Assembly (NCBI GenBank): GCA_039000515.1
Contig: JBCFYV010000935.1
Location: 61,728,346 to 61,792,345 of the forward strand
Length of the DNA: 64,000 nt
Source of the DNA: Timema cristinae
Taxonomy: Eukaryota > Arthropoda > Insecta > Phasmatodea > Timematidae
Reading direction: 5' to 3'
Shown here: positions 24,601 through 35,354 of the stretch, piece after piece
How positions within the stretch are numbered: position 1 is the stretch's first letter
Layout of the letters: every line of letters begins with the position of its first letter
Notes under the pieces: generated by a model
What the model was told of the DNA's origin: nothing
The model's input: the letters and a program-made list of their open reading frames with translations, nothing else
Database searches by the model: none
Translations under genes and position numbers: made by a program

Positions 24601-27600
24601 TGTTTTTCAGGATGAACCTTGTATGGGGAAGTTACAGAGTACTATCAATTATGCGTTCAAGCTTTGTGGGGGGATAGGAATTTTCTTCAGCTTCACAGAG
24701 GTATGTACTAGTAATATATTCCATCATATTTTAAGAATTGTATGATATTTACCGTATTTCTTCGGTTCTATGATGTCATCGATTCTGACGTACCTTAATT
24801 TTGTAATCACTAACAGAAAAAAAGCCAAAATACCTTATACATTGGAACCTGACTAATTTGAACTTCCGTAATTCAAAATCTTCTTTAATTCGAATTTTTG
24901 CCCGGTCCTGTGAATTTTGTATTAAAACAATTTAAAAAAAATCGTGGATAGTTTGAATTTTGCTTTGGTTAGTTTGAACTTTTTGTAAGTTGTAATGTAT
25001 TGTTTTCCTACTTCTAGTTGTGACACTGTGTTGTTCTATTTTTGGAAACAGGAAGGCGACCTTTGAATGGGGTCAATACCCTTCTTCACCCCCCCCCCCC
25101 CCGCCTCCCCTGCTCACCCATATACATCTTTGTTTACACTTACGCTTCTGCACGCCATTAGTCAAGGTCGAACCTCTCGAGCAGTTTGTTTTGTTGTTTA
25201 TTTTTTGTTTGGTTTTAGTTTTGTTTGTACATAATGTACAGTAGTGTTTGTGTGTGTGTGTGTATTGTGATGTAACTGTCCAAGCCACAGTCCTATAAAT
25301 CAATAACTTTGACCGAAAAAGTAGCGGGGATAAAGGAAGTGGAAAAGGGAATCCCTTCTAAGAAATTTATTTAATTCAAATTTTTGGATTGTTCAATTTC
25401 TTTCCTGGTCCTTTCAAATTCGAATTATCCAAGTTCCACTATATCAAAGAAATATTTTTACAACAGAAGTCAATTTACTAACAACAATAGTGCCTTATTT
25501 ATAAGAACATAGAAATGTCATCATCACTCCCTTCTAAATAAATATAAGTCTGATTTTCTGAGCTGTCTCAATCCTTACTATCCCATAATATACCTATCAT
25601 CTTCTGAGCCGTTGGGAGAGTTGGTCGGAAAAGAACTGCGATTCTAAGATGTACCCCATTTTTAAAGACATTTAAATGGGGAGAAGTATATGTCTTATAA
25701 CCTAAGAAATCGGTATTCTCATTTCATTACTCTTAAGATACATTTTTCAAAGAATATTTGGTAGCACGAAAGAAAACTAACACTTATTCAGTTAATTGTA
25801 TATGAATACTGAATAGCAAAGCTTAGAAGAACTATATCTAGATAGAAAGAAAGGGAAGAGACTCACAAATTGTACCCGGTTCGCTGGAACAATAAACTGA
25901 TAATGATAATGAAAAGATGGAAATTATCTTTAGGTTATGGATATGATCACATAAAATATATTATTTTGTAAATTGAAAAATGTCCTTTATCAATTTACGA
26001 ATATGATATTTGGTAGGCACACCAACTAAGTCGTCAATCTTGTATGGTCTGCTTTGCTGTTGTCAGAGAGAGGTCAGGTTTTGACTACTGACTGGGTGTA
26101 CTGAGACTCCTTTCCCTCTATGGTTTTCCACTCTTCCTCCACACGATTGTTCGAACAATTCCTTTAAATTATACCTTCCCCACTGGTTTGAATGTTTGGA
26201 TAACTCAAACCGGTCCTTGATATTTGTTAATGCTTGTGTTGCTTTTTAAACTCTGGTGGCTTTTGCATGAATCACTTATTAACTTATATGGGCGTGTTCG
26301 TAGTTTGTATCTAACACTAGACTATTAATAAGTGGAGCTGATGGGCCCGAGTTCGAAAAATTTATCATCAGTGGAATTGGGGCTTCCTATTTCACAGTGA
26401 TAAAGAAACGGTCAGAGGACTGGGTGTTGTGTCTTTTCCATATTGAAGTTGCTTCTAAGTCTTGTACTAACATAATCAGTCGGTTCAGAAAGTGCACGTT
26501 AAATACCGCCTCAAATAATGAATCTTATAATAATAATTAATTATACTACGGTGTGATTATGTCATCCTGTGGGCTCTAATGGTTTCATTTGACTGTTTAC
26601 TAACCATCCTTTTTTTTCAGTTTGTGGGTGTGTGGTTGACGGTCCGTTACAGGAACCAGAAAGATCCGAGGGCTAACCCTAGTGCTTTCCTCTAATCTCT
26701 TAGTGCAAGGCGTTGGGTCAGGTTCCTCGTTTGTCTAGGTAATATCTGGCTCTTTCTCTCTCTCTCTCTTTTAACATGGGTTTCTATGTCCCCTCTCGTT
26801 TTCCATTATATAGACATGTGATATTAACTTTACTTGCATGTGTACATTACTAGCTTTATGTGTACTAATGTTGTTTATAATAGTACCACGTTGCTCCCCC
26901 ATTACGATTCCCTTTTTACAATAGAGCAAATCAATTAAAGTTACATTTTGTTTTCATTCATTTAGACTTTTGTTTGTGCAAAGTTTTTATACAATTCTAT
27001 CATGTTTATTTAATTTAGTGATGGGACCCTTAAATTACTTGAATCCTTAAGGATATTCAAGGATTCGAGAAATTTCTATTTGAGACTCATGTCCTTAAAA
27101 AAATATATATATTTACAATTTTTCAAGTGAAATTGTTTAGAGCTTTAATACTGCTTATTGGTGGTTAAAAACAATTTTTAATCATAGGATGAACTTAACA
27201 ACCAGGCCCAGACCAGTAATTTAACACTTACTGAATGTATGAATATTTTAACTTCTCTTATGTTTTACATAATATCCTCTTCAAGATTTGAATATTAGAT
27301 TAATTACATATTACACCAGATTAACAGGGGTGCAGAATGTCTGGAAGTAGGTTCTGGGAAAATTTAGGGCAAGGAGATATCCGAATCCATCGTGTTGATG
27401 TTTTAGTACATTCTAGTTGGTAATTTCATCGTGTGAAAAAACCGTGTCAGATGACACTTGGCACGACACTATCAGTAAGTATCGGTGAAGTGGAAAGGCT
27501 GCCGTTTCTTGGAGACAAAAGAACTTTGTTTAAGGTAGCCCTATGTGATTAATTGCATGATTTAAATTATGTTTAAATTTGAATATATCCAAACTATGTA

Positions 27601-29993
27601 TTAATAATCCTTAATCCCTCCTGCCTCCATAAAATTATCAATGTTTTATCTTATGCACTATGGTTTTTGGGGAAATTGTATATTTTTTTATGTCTTGGGA
27701 AATATTGGGTTCTTTAACATATTCTTGACCCTAACTGGATATTTTGAATCGAGGAGAATTCACACACCAGATTTAATAAACAGCCTGAAAATCACTGTGG
27801 ATTTATTACAAATCAATTTTGTTATATATTAAGGGATGTTGAGGAAAAGGGGATGAGAACAAACAAAAGCAACAATCATAATATAGCTTTTTCAATGAAA
27901 AGATGTAGTTCACACCTTACACTGCTGCCTCTGGACAAAGGTGTAGGGATGTGAAAAAAGTATCAATATAATCGATTAGTTGGTAATGACCATGCTCATT
28001 GATGTAAGTGAATTATGGAAGTTTTTTTTAAGAAGTTGGATAGCGAAAAAGCATCACGTAAAAAAAATTGATACGATACTTTTCTTTCGATACCATATCC
28101 CTAGTAATGGCTTCCACTCAAGCCATTGAGCCTAGGTTTCATTTTATCAGAATTTATCAGGAAGAAATGTGAAACACCCAACACAACTTCCTAAAAGAAG
28201 AAGAAAAAACACAAAAGGGAGAAAAAGAAAACATTGTAGTGTCTCTTTGAAGGTTATCTTTGGAATATCCTTTGATATCATTTTCAGATACTTTTTTTAT
28301 CAGTTGATTAATTTGCTGGTAAATTATTCTACACCATAAAGCCACACTAATAAAATATTTTAAAGCAATCTTATGGAAAAAATAGTTGTATCAAAACACA
28401 TTATTTAAAAAAAAACTATTTTTTCTTCCTGTAAAATCACTAATTTGTGCTTTTTGATCAGATTGTTATATTTACACAAGTCTAAATAGCTTTCTGCTCA
28501 TCTTGCATTTGAAGTTTTCATCCTTTTGAAAAACACAGTTTATGTATTTATATTTCCTTAGTTAACTACCAAGCAATAAGCACCCTGTCTGTCTTACTAC
28601 CTGTTTGGGTTGTAAGCATATCAACTAATTATTACACTAATTTGTTAGGGGTTTGCATTAAGGAGAGTGGAAAACCCTTTGGAATTAGGGGAAAAAAACA
28701 CGTTTATCACACCTGAACAGGATTTGAGATCTGATCTCCTCGTCATTGGTAGTCCAGTCTAACACCAGAGAGACACCTTAGACCATTCAACCACCGAAGT
28801 GAACAAATTAGATTGAATCGGCTTACTTCCATTAAATTTGAGAGGTCAGTAGTGGAGGGCAAAGGGGGGTATTCATTCCCCTAATGGGCCGAGAGCCAAG
28901 ACATTTTACTGATAATGAATGCCTTGGAAAATATATAGAAGTGTTTTCAAAGGGCAGCAATTTTAATGCTGTAAGTAGCTTGCTTTGTACTCCTGGTTAC
29001 ATATTCAGCAGAAACATGGACATTGGATGTAAGAAAGACAGGATAGTGGAGGCCTTAAAAAATTAGAAGTAAATGACAACAAAAAACATACAGTAATTTT
29101 TGAGGAAAATCGTGGCCCCGTCATCAGCAGAAGAGAGTGAAACACAAACCAACCGACTTTGGCTAGAAGATGATTATTGTTGCTTGGATTATATTGTTGC
29201 CCGTTCAAACTTTGTGTCTTGAATGCAGGTGGATAGATATTTATTTCTGACTACAGTAGCCCCATGACTTTTTGGTGTTGACTGACAGCTCACAGCTGAC
29301 AGCTAAAAGCTTTGAAAAGTTACCAGACCAAATTATGTCTCCCTACATCGAACCATATGATCTTCAAAACATGTGTTTAGCAGCTGTCACTTTTGACGGT
29401 CAAAATTTAGGTATATACCTAAATCTTGACTGTAGATCAGCTGTGAGCTGTCACTCAGCACCAAAGAAGTCATGGGGCTACTGTAGTTGAAGTATTCAAT
29501 GTTGCCCAGGAGAAATGTTTTAGTTTACTCACTGTACGTGGAAGATAACATTTAATTTTAAAATCAGGGCTTTGAGGGCACATGTTGGTACTAATTTTTT
29601 AACTCTCAAGACCTATGCTTGCGGTAAATATAGTGCAATGCACAAACTCTTCATTTTACAATATTACCGCTTGTGACCAGTTTTTAATTAGTTGGAGAAA
29701 AAAAAAGCTAGTTAAAATTTTAAAATTCCAGCTTTTAGGTGTACATGTTTGCACACAGGTGCTACTATTTTTAAAATGTCAGACCTTTTTGTGCGATAGA
29801 TTATGGTTTAAGGCCTACATTTTCCTGGTAATTGTGTGTGCCTTGCCCTATATCCTCCTTTTGATATTTATATTAAATCGTTGTTTTGTTGCAGGTGGTA
29901 GCAATAATTCTTGCTTATAAATTTCGGAACCAATACAATCCCCGTGATAAGACAACAAGTGCCATACTTTCTAAAAATGCTTACATGACCTAA
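17023..29993 (+). CDS. TSPAN13: Tetraspanin of the TSPAN13/TSPAN31 type, whole gene with two alternative last exons
   Basis: Four-pass membrane protein of the tetraspanin family; such proteins organise membrane microdomains with partner proteins. Six coding exons join in phase 0: 17023-17082, 19303-19470, 20592-20690, 22404-22540, 24611-24700, and 26621-26695 or 29895-29993. This gives about 209 or 217 residues, against just over 200 for vertebrate TSPAN13/31. Seen: N-terminus [16 protein letters not shown] with Cys2 and Cys7 as likely palmitoylation sites; TM1 about 11-33, TM2 about 47-66, TM3 about 77-98, TM4 about 172-197; a large loop with CCG at 128-130, further cysteines at 151 and 159, and an N-glycosylation sequon NSS at 136; and the family tail [21 protein letters not shown] and NMEQQ favour TSPAN13 over TSPAN31. 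Introns are 1.1-2.2 kb, or 5.2 kb to the distal last exon. Exon 4 carries a one-base frame break. Assignment is from family knowledge, not a search. Confidence 0.9.
17725..17890 (+). repeat. SINE family A copy, truncated at the 3' side (tetraspanin intron 1)
   Basis: Head CCCGCTTCGTTGGCTGCATG, body TTTTCCACTCTCC and ACACTTCCTATAAATTTAAC; it stops where a second copy begins two bases on, so the younger SINE probably cut into this one. Confidence 0.75.
17892..18160 (+). repeat. SINE family A copy, full length (tetraspanin intron 1)
   Basis: TTGCTTCGGTGGCCGAATGG head, B box GAGGCTCGAATCTC, complete body, and tail GACCCGAATGGGTAGTAAGA then CACGGTGCTAAAAAAA. The head resembles class II (Ser/Leu-like) tRNA. 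Confidence 0.85.
18349..18663 (+). repeat. tRNA-derived SINE, family B, with 13-bp target duplication (intron 1)
   Basis: Head TGACCTGGTGGTCTAGGGGT (A box) with B box AGGGTTCAATCCTTGG, central block ATGTGTGGAATGTCAGGCC and CCCACGTTAAACTGTAGGTC, then the tail shared with family A: ACCTGAACGGGTAGTAAGAC, GCGGTGCTAA, (TAA)n. AATTACTGGTGTG is repeated exactly at 18336-18348 and 18664-18676. Confidence 0.93.
19303..19470 (+). CDS. TSPAN13: Tetraspanin exon 2 (TM1 end, small loop, TM2)
   Basis: Encodes 56 residues beginning [19 protein letters not shown] and ending [12 protein letters not shown]. It completes TM1, gives the short first extracellular loop and all of TM2, and ends in the conserved HHQV-LFF block at the start of TM3. 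The acceptor is a 13-T tract followed by CAG at 19300-19302. The donor at 19471 is GTATCC, weaker than consensus. The frame stays open to 19587, but that extension is AT-rich intron and the true continuation is exon 3. Confidence 0.93.
19878..20142 (+). repeat. tRNA-related SINE, family D, 5' part (continues 20447-20490)
   Basis: TGGTAGTCTTAGGGTAAATT with TCACCTCAGGACC and GTGAGTTAAAACCCAGC form a weak tRNA-like head; body AACTTCCTTCGGAGTGG and AAATTCTTGTGTGCTTATAT. It matches the reversed copy at 36370-36628 block by block. A family B SINE splits it. Confidence 0.75.
20143..20434 (+). repeat. SINE family B inserted inside a family D SINE (intron 2)
   Basis: Full copy with the family B head, GGGGAATGCCAGGCC block and shared tail. 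ATATAATCAGTC is duplicated exactly at 20131-20142 and 20435-20446, and the family D sequence resumes after the second copy, so B jumped into D. Confidence 0.93.
20592..20690 (+). CDS. TSPAN13: Tetraspanin exon 3 (TM3)
   Basis: Encodes 33 residues that begin [13 protein letters not shown], continue [14 protein letters not shown] and end HELAEQ. This is TM3 with its conserved ACACLA cysteines, leading into the large extracellular loop. The acceptor is AACAG at 20587-20591 and the donor is GTAGAG at 20691; both flanks keep phase 0. The exon is too short to stand out as an ORF and was found by looking for the expected TM3. The polypyrimidine tract before the acceptor is poor, but the peptide match is clear. 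Confidence 0.92.
20755..21052 (-). repeat. tRNA-related SINE, minus strand (intron 3)
   Basis: Read in reverse, CCTCTGTTGTCTAGTAGTCA is an A-box-like start and CCCAGTTCAATCATCAGC a B-box-like site, followed by a body to about 20755. No second copy seen in the window. Confidence 0.5.
21317..21631 (+). repeat. SINE family B with 10-bp target duplication (intron 3)
   Basis: Full copy with a long (TAA)n tail. AACAATTGTA flanks it exactly at 21307-21316 and 21632-21641. Very close in sequence to the copy at 20143. Confidence 0.93.
22404..22540 (+). CDS. TSPAN13: Tetraspanin exon 4 (large loop with CCG), carrying a one-base frame break
   Basis: After CCATGCAG the exon reads [20 protein letters not shown] then G in the frame set by exon 3. 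From about 22466 the family-like reading continues one frame over: [24 protein letters not shown], with donor GTTAGT at 22541. The exon is 137 bp; one more T in the TTT run at 22466-22468 would make 138 bp (46 residues), restore the usual CCGF motif, and join exon 5 in phase. As written, the frame hits a stop within the following intron sequence. This is either a sequencing or assembly deletion or a true null allele. Confidence 0.85.
24180..24600 (-). pseudogene. LINE 3'-end fragment (C-terminal end of reverse transcriptase)
   Basis: On the minus strand a purine-rich decayed frame contains the typical end of LINE ORF2: an RxYGHxxRM-like piece ([12 protein letters not shown] region), PRRMLEMEV, a basic stretch, then [13 protein letters not shown] before an A-rich TAG/TTG tail at 24180-24245. 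The + strand therefore looks CT-rich, and the 161-residue + frame here is an artefact. It sits in tetraspanin intron 4, almost touching the exon 5 acceptor. Confidence 0.6.
24611..24700 (+). CDS. TSPAN13: Tetraspanin exon 5 (end of large loop, start of TM4)
   Basis: Encodes 30 residues: [18 protein letters not shown] followed by [12 protein letters not shown]. The Cys of DEPC is the fourth loop cysteine; GGIG-FFSFTE is the hallmark TM4 start of TSPAN13/31. The acceptor TTTTTCAG and donor GTATGT are strong. A LINE fragment on the other strand ends only about 15 bp before the acceptor. Confidence 0.94.
24840..25441. mobile_element. pogo/Tigger-like MITE, about 600 bp (intron 5)
   Basis: Left CATTGGAACCTGACTAATTT, right reversed TAGTGGAACTTGGATAATTC, TA outside both ends. 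TGGAACCT-AATTCGAA ends are usual for pogo-group elements. It contains C-run and TG-repeat expansions and no transposase. Confidence 0.65.
26030..26185 (+). repeat. SINE family A, decayed (tetraspanin intron 5)
   Basis: Weak copy: TGGTCTGCTTTGCTGTTGTC, GGTGTACTGAGACTCC, GGTTTTCCACTCTTCCTCCA and CCTTCCCCACTGG. The 3' tail is lost. Confidence 0.5.
26330..26530 (+). repeat. SINE family D-like partial copy (intron 5)
   Basis: GGCCCGAGTTCGAAAAATTT, TTTCACAGTGATAAAG, GTCTTGTACTAACATAATCA and GTCGGTTCAGAAAGTGCACG, the last part matching the D 3' region. Confidence 0.55.
26621..26695 (+). CDS. TSPAN13: Tetraspanin exon 6A, proximal last exon with the conserved tail
   Basis: After TTTTTTTTCAG it encodes [24 protein letters not shown] in two parts, [10 protein letters not shown] and [14 protein letters not shown], then TAA. 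The tail is almost invariant in TSPAN13/31 proteins, so this is the canonical C-terminus. A possible poly(A) signal is ATTAAA near 26933; AATAAA occurs only about 1.1 kb downstream (27775). Confidence 0.94.
   Translation, partial: FVGVWLTVRYRNQKDPRANPSAFL
27944..28105. mobile_element. Possible MITE
   Basis: TAGGGATGTGAAAAAAGTAT and, reversed, TAGGGATATGGTATCGAAAG at the other end. No clear target duplication, so weak. Confidence 0.35.
28576..28802 (-). repeat. SINE family A copy, minus strand (tetraspanin intron 5, between the alternative last exons)
   Basis: Reversed tail AGCACCCTGTCTGTCTTACT then ACCTGTTTGGGTTG, reversed body GGAGAGTGGAAAACCC, and reversed head ending ACCGAAGTG. Confidence 0.75.
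29254..29483 (+). mobile_element. MITE-2 copy, 230 bp, TA-flanked
   Basis: Ends CAGTAGCCCCATGACTTTTT and (reversed) CAGTAGCCCCATGACTTCTT, with GACAGCTCACAGCTGA inside. TA on both sides. It contains the perfect palindrome ATTTAGGTATATACCTAAAT near its right side. Lies in the intron before tetraspanin exon 6B. Confidence 0.87.
29895..29993 (+). CDS. TSPAN13: Tetraspanin exon 6B, distal alternative last exon
   Basis: After TTTTGTTGCAG the phase-0 frame reads [19 protein letters not shown] then [13 protein letters not shown] and TAA. It aligns with exon 6A: V at position 2, L at 6, an aromatic plus RNQ, then PR. It completes TM4 and supplies a longer, different cytosolic tail without PSAFL. It lies 3.2 kb after exon 6A, which has its own stop, so the two would be mutually exclusive terminal exons made by splicing or poly(A) choice. 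AATAAA signals sit at 30238 and 30494. Inferred from sequence only; transcript data would settle it. Confidence 0.8.
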   Translation: MVAIILAYKFRNQYNPRDKTTSAILSKNAYMT

Positions 29994-30499
29994 TAAATGG
30001 TTTACTAGTCTCAAAACCGTTGTATTACTCTAGAACGTAAGTGCAAGGAATGCAGTCTGGTGTTTTTGACCTGTGATGAAGTGGCATAGTAACACTTTAA
30101 ACTACATCTTTGTTTGCTGAACCAAAGTTGTGGGTAGCATTTTAACGAAATTAGTAATACACTTTGTAAACAAAGCAACTAGCGATATTTTCAGTAACTT
30201 TCTGGTTTAGTTCTAGGATTCAGCCGAAGTTAAAAATAATAAAATGTCTGCCATGTTTTCAGCAAAGCTTTATAAATGGTTTTTTCTACAAAAAAATTGT
30301 ACTGCTTGTCGATATGATACTTTATAGAATAACGTAAATTAGTCATGGTTTTTGTTATGTTAATATATGAATATAAATTGTCATTCATACTTATATAGTT
30401 TCTGCAAACAGCAATACATCGGGGCCTTTTCTAAAATGAGTTAATTTATCTTAGAATTGTTTGTTAAGCTTATCTAATCTTATCAATATATTTAATAAA

Positions 30500-33060
30500 G
30501 GTGTCACTTTAATAGAGTAGAAATGATAAGGATAATCAAGAGTAAATGCACCAGAACTCAATTGAAGGAGAATAGAAACAAAAACTACCTTTAGTCCCCC
30601 AGTCTGAAAATAAATTTGAGTCGCTATAGTCTATCAAGAAAAACACATTTTTTCATCACATATATTTAGCCTAAAAAACTATGACTTCTGCAAAGCATAA
30701 TTTTTCATGGTGAGTATATTTTCTATTATTTAAAAATCACTTGTCTATTTTTGATATTTGATCAAATAGTTTACAGTCCTTGAGGCGTACTAATTCTTGA
30801 CTACGAAACTATATAAGCGCTATGCCGCTTCAGCACTGATGTTAATTTATTAGCTTTAAAGCAAACAGTCATCAAATGTGATTTTTTTTCCCCCTTGATT
30901 ATTTCTGTAATCCTGTAATTTTTTATCTCATTATCCTTTAACTCAAACATAGTTAAATGTTTCTATAAGACTATAATTTCCTTATTTATTATTATTTATA
31001 CAAATTTACAATTTTCATTGAAATATTATTGGAATTATATTTTTTACAATATATAATTATAATAGTCCATTTAATATGTTGTTTTATAATATATTTTCAT
31101 TTGTGTATTTGTTTTGTTTCAAAAATCCCTAAAAAAAAAAGCTTTTAATATATATGTTAGCACTAGGTACCTCATGTTTAGTCATTAGAGATGGGTCCGA
31201 ATTGGAATCTTCATTTTATCAACAAATCCAGAACATCTCAAGGGTTGAAGGAGTACTCGAAAATTTGAGTTTTTAGTAGCTCAAACTTGGCAGTTTTTAC
31301 AAAACTTTAAAATTTTAAGTACAGTACTCAGAATTTTCACTTTGTCCTTGGAAAATTCCATTTTAAGGTTTCTTATAGCATATAGAGTTCCTCAATATAT
31401 TTACGTTTATCTAGTTTAAAAAAAATTACAATTACATTAAATATATTTTAAAATCTGAATTTGTATGTCAATATTATTATTTTATTCACTAAAAAATGTA
31501 ATCCTGTATGTTTTACTTATGATTTATAAATGAAACTTGAAATATTTCTAGCACAAATATTGCTTTATATTACTCATACTTGAATTTAATTAAATCACAA
31601 TTAGAGCTTATCTTGAAGTGGAAAATGCCTTCTTGCACACCCCTTAAATAAAAACACTAATCAGCATCATGCTAGCTCTAAAATAAATTCAGATTCTAAA
31701 CTAAAATATGGTTTATTTATTGAATTTTTAAAAAAAAGTTATCTTATATTTGGAATTCATTTCTGGATTTGATGGTTTTGAAGATTTCAAGTTTATTTCT
31801 ATATAGTAGTATGGTACCAAATACATACATTGGTGAAAACATATGATACGCTTAGATAACGCATGGTTTTATAGTTATTTATTTAGGAAAGAATTTGAAC
31901 AATGCTATGATGTATTAACTTATATTATGACCGCTTGCTAGGCTACTCTCCTCTAAGTGGATCAAATGTTAGACTATTCTAGTTTTATTTTTCTATGTGC
32001 TTCATTTAGTACATTTGTTGTTTCTCATTTAAAATAACTGGACAATTGACAAAATAAAATTATGAATTGAACGTCTATATTTGTGAAGTAGTAATGTAAA
32101 TTCTCCCTAACATGCAGTAATAACAATCAAAATAAAAGTAATTTAGTAATATCTGAAGTAAGCTTATAGGAGTGCTTTCGGTTTTGGGAGAGAGACGAAG
32201 GGGGCAAGGGCGAGCTAGGTTCAAAATTAACTAGTAGCACCCTCAGAAATGAAGTTGACTCTGCCCTCATTTTATAAATCGGAGCACATTATGATAATGC
32301 CCCTAACACATGTGCACATTAATTTGATTGGAAACTGCTCTGATTCAAACTAAAATCATGGATGGCAAAAAAAAAAAAAGGGTGCTTACCTCAATTTTTA
32401 GGAGGCACGAGGTGAGTGGCCTCGAGACATCCCTCTCTCCCACCATTTATTCCTACATACACTCTGACACACTTGGTGGTAATCTCAGAATTGGCCATTT
32501 TAGTTTGGCATGTAGTTGTAAAGTAATTGTAAATTAACTAATATAGTTAACCATCTTCTTAAAATAAAATTTGTGAGGGAAGAAACAATATAATTGAAAT
32601 TAAGTAATATCTTTATAATGTAAATTATAAACCATAAATACCTAGTTAAGGTTTTGTAAGATTTTTTTAAATAGCAAAATATAATTATTTAGTGCATGAC
32701 TAAAATTGACCATCATATAGTTGATTAAATTTTATTTTAGTCATATTCATATTCAGGCCAGCACAGTGTCAAGATTGAGCAAAAAGGTTTAAAAAAACCT
32801 TAGCACCACATTTAAATCTTCTAAAAAATATTTTTTTATTTTTCAAATTGCATCTTACTAAGTAAGCTTATTTAAAAAAAAATAACATTTGTCACATATA
32901 ATACTAAAAGTATATGTTCTTTGTCTTCTGTATATAAAATAAATTTATGACATAGTAATGCTTGTAGTTTTCTTAAAATCCCCACCTACCCCTACCTTTC
33001 ACCCCTAGATTTTAATAACTGTGCCAGTTTTTTCATAAAGACATTTCTGTAAACATCAAT
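30500..33060. other. AT-rich DNA downstream of the tetraspanin
   Basis: No exon or complete repeat recognised. The first part may be 3' untranslated sequence of the distal isoform, ending at AATAAA near 30238 or 30494. Confidence 0.5.
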
Positions 33061-34211
33061 AGTGGTATGCCTACATCCTAAAAAGGTAGTAAGACATGTT
33101 GCTAATAATAATATTTAATAGTGGTAATTCAAATAATTTTATTTAGGAGAGATGCTGCGGAAATGAGTAATGTATTTTTTTTTTTTACAGGGATGGACAT
33201 AAAATGGTACGATTTTCCTATCTCAGTTGGTAGTACGTCTTTCTATTTAAACTATGACTGAAAAATGTTATAATTGTGGTTTCCGCTTTCACAGTGATAG
33301 GGGGGGGGGGGGGATGATTCAATCTATAAGTACCATTATTTAGCTAAAATTAATATAGTTTATGTCAGACTCCAATTTTGGTATCATCAATAGGGAATGT
33401 TTCAAATATAATCAAGGTGTTAAGGTGAGACTGATCTTAGATGTTTGAAGTTAAATGAGCTTAGAAATACGAGTAAAATAATTTTTAAATTCAAATTTGC
33501 GATCCTTTAACACAATAAATTTTCAAAATATATTTGTGGTGAAAATAAAACTACCTATGGAATTAAGGAATTTTCAAGATGTTAACTTATTTTTATACAA
33601 CACCTACACTGGGATTAAACACAATTTTGATTATTTTTTTAGTAATTAATCCATTTCCAAAAAAAAGGATTAGCTGCTGAACTAAAGTGTCCATAAGACA
33701 CTCTGACTTAAAATAAAAACAATAATCTACCTTTGGCACAGAATAATACTGAGGAAGCTAAATGTTAAGCGAATAGGAACATTAAGGAAACAGTTTCAAC
33801 TTCGATCCTGGTGTGTTAATTTTTTCTGGTCAAACGGGACTTGAACTATAATCATTTAAAGTTTGGGCCAGATGCCTTTAGAGAAAGGCTTATATTTAAT
33901 CCCAATTTATTGGTCACATTTTATTTATAGTCAACTTCCTTTAAATTTAAAACTGCTATATTATTAGATGTTTTGTCTTTTTACAAATCCGTCATACCTA
34001 TTAGCAGCTTCCTTTTTATGAATCCTGAACCTATTATCTTTCCTTGTTTAAAGTCATCAATCAGTTGTATTTGTGGTATTCCTGCTCCCCTTTTCCCTTC
34101 CACTTGCCTTCTATGACGTCACTCAATAAATCATTTCTTCTCATAAAGTGACAAATCCAGTTTGACTTTCTTATGGGAATGATCCACATGGTAGTTTTTT
34201 TGTTTGTTCTC

Positions 34212-34444
34212 TTAGCACCGCGTCTTGCAACCCGTTCAGGTTATTGCACTAATTATACTAATGTGTTAAAATTAGGAAGGTTGAATTTAGAGGAAGTGCA
34301 TCCGTATTTTCGTGGAGGGAGAGTAGAAAATCATTCAGGAAAAACCACCCTCAATATACCCGACCGGGATTATAACCGTGTCTTCGATAAGCCAGTCCAA
34401 CACTATAGAGTAGCGCGTTAGACCAATTAACCATTGAAGCGGGT
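34212..34444 (-). repeat. SINE family A copy, minus strand
   Basis: AGCACCGCGTCTTGCAACCC, GGAAGTGCATCCGTATTTTC, GGAGGGAGAGTAGAAAATC and ATTGAAGCGGGTG mark a full-length copy. It is one of three SINEs in alternating orientation within 34212-34975. Confidence 0.85.
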
Positions 34445-34477
34445 GTTGAATAATCAATTAATTGATTCAACTCACTC

Positions 34478-34700
34478 CACCCGCTTCGGTGGCCGCGTGG
34501 TCTAAGGCGTTACTCTCGCAAAAGACTAGACTGCCAATAACTGGGCGATCGCGGTCGGGCGTACTGAGGATGCTTTTCCAAACTGGTTTTCCACTAACCA
34601 TCCATGCGAATGTGGGTACACTTCCTATAAATATACCCTAGCTAATCCATAAACCATCAGCGTATAACCTGAACAGATAGCACGACGCGGTCATAAAATA
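34478..34700 (+). repeat. SINE family A copy
   Basis: ACCCGCTTCGGTGGCCGCGT head and ACACTTCCTATAAATATACC body; tail CCTGAACAGATAGCACGACG. Part of the B box is deleted. Confidence 0.8.
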
Positions 34701-34761
34701 ATTCACGTTGGTTAATTAATAAATTAGCTTAAAAGGACAACACAGACCGTCTAATTATGTA

Positions 34762-34978
34762 TTATTATTATTATTATTATTTAGCACCGCATCCTACCAC
34801 CCGTTCGGTATTAATTACACTAATGGGCTGGGAATTGGGAAGGTTGAATATAGAGGAAGTGAACCCGCATTGGCGTGGAAGAAGAGTGGGAAACCATTTA
34901 GGAAAAAACCACCCCCAGTTCACCCGAGTGAGATTCAAACCTCGATCTCCCCGTCCTCGGCAGTCTAAGCGTCTAATT
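34762..34978 (-). repeat. SINE family A copy, minus strand, head truncated
   Basis: Starts with a TTA repeat, then TTTAGCACCGCATCCTACCA and CCCGTTCGG. Body GGAAGTGAACCCGCATTGGC. It ends in GGCAGTCTAAGCGTCTAA without the last part of the tRNA head. Confidence 0.8.
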
Positions 34979-35354
34979 ACATTTGTTGTAAGTTTCCTAC
35001 AATACAGCGATTGATATGTAGAACTAAATATTATTATGGAATAATGTAATAAAACTTGAGGGCGACATTCCCGCCCACTCCTGCAGACACAAACTCATAA
35101 TACCCGCAGTAAAGCTTCGCGTGACGGGTTGCTTTGAGAAACATTTCTAGGCGCAAATCCATCCGGGCGACATGTTTTTTTTAGTTGGTATAGGGAACTA
35201 ATTGTGGCCGCACGGAAATGTTTTTGGTTGATCCAAAGTGGAAACTTTATTGAAAGAGGTAACCGTTCGTAATACGGACATTGTTATTGCTACTTTGTTA
35301 GGGATGGGGGGGGGGGAAGTAAAATCAAGAGTGGTAATCCTAGAATTCACTCTA

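Noticed and set aside
24130..24615. 161-residue Ser/Pro-rich + strand frame
   Set aside because: It is the antisense of a purine-rich LINE end plus intron sequence; the real coding begins at the exon 5 acceptor (24611) in the tetraspanin frame.
29272..29490. 72-residue + strand frame
   Set aside because: It falls almost entirely within MITE-2 (29254-29483) and mirrors its inverted ends.
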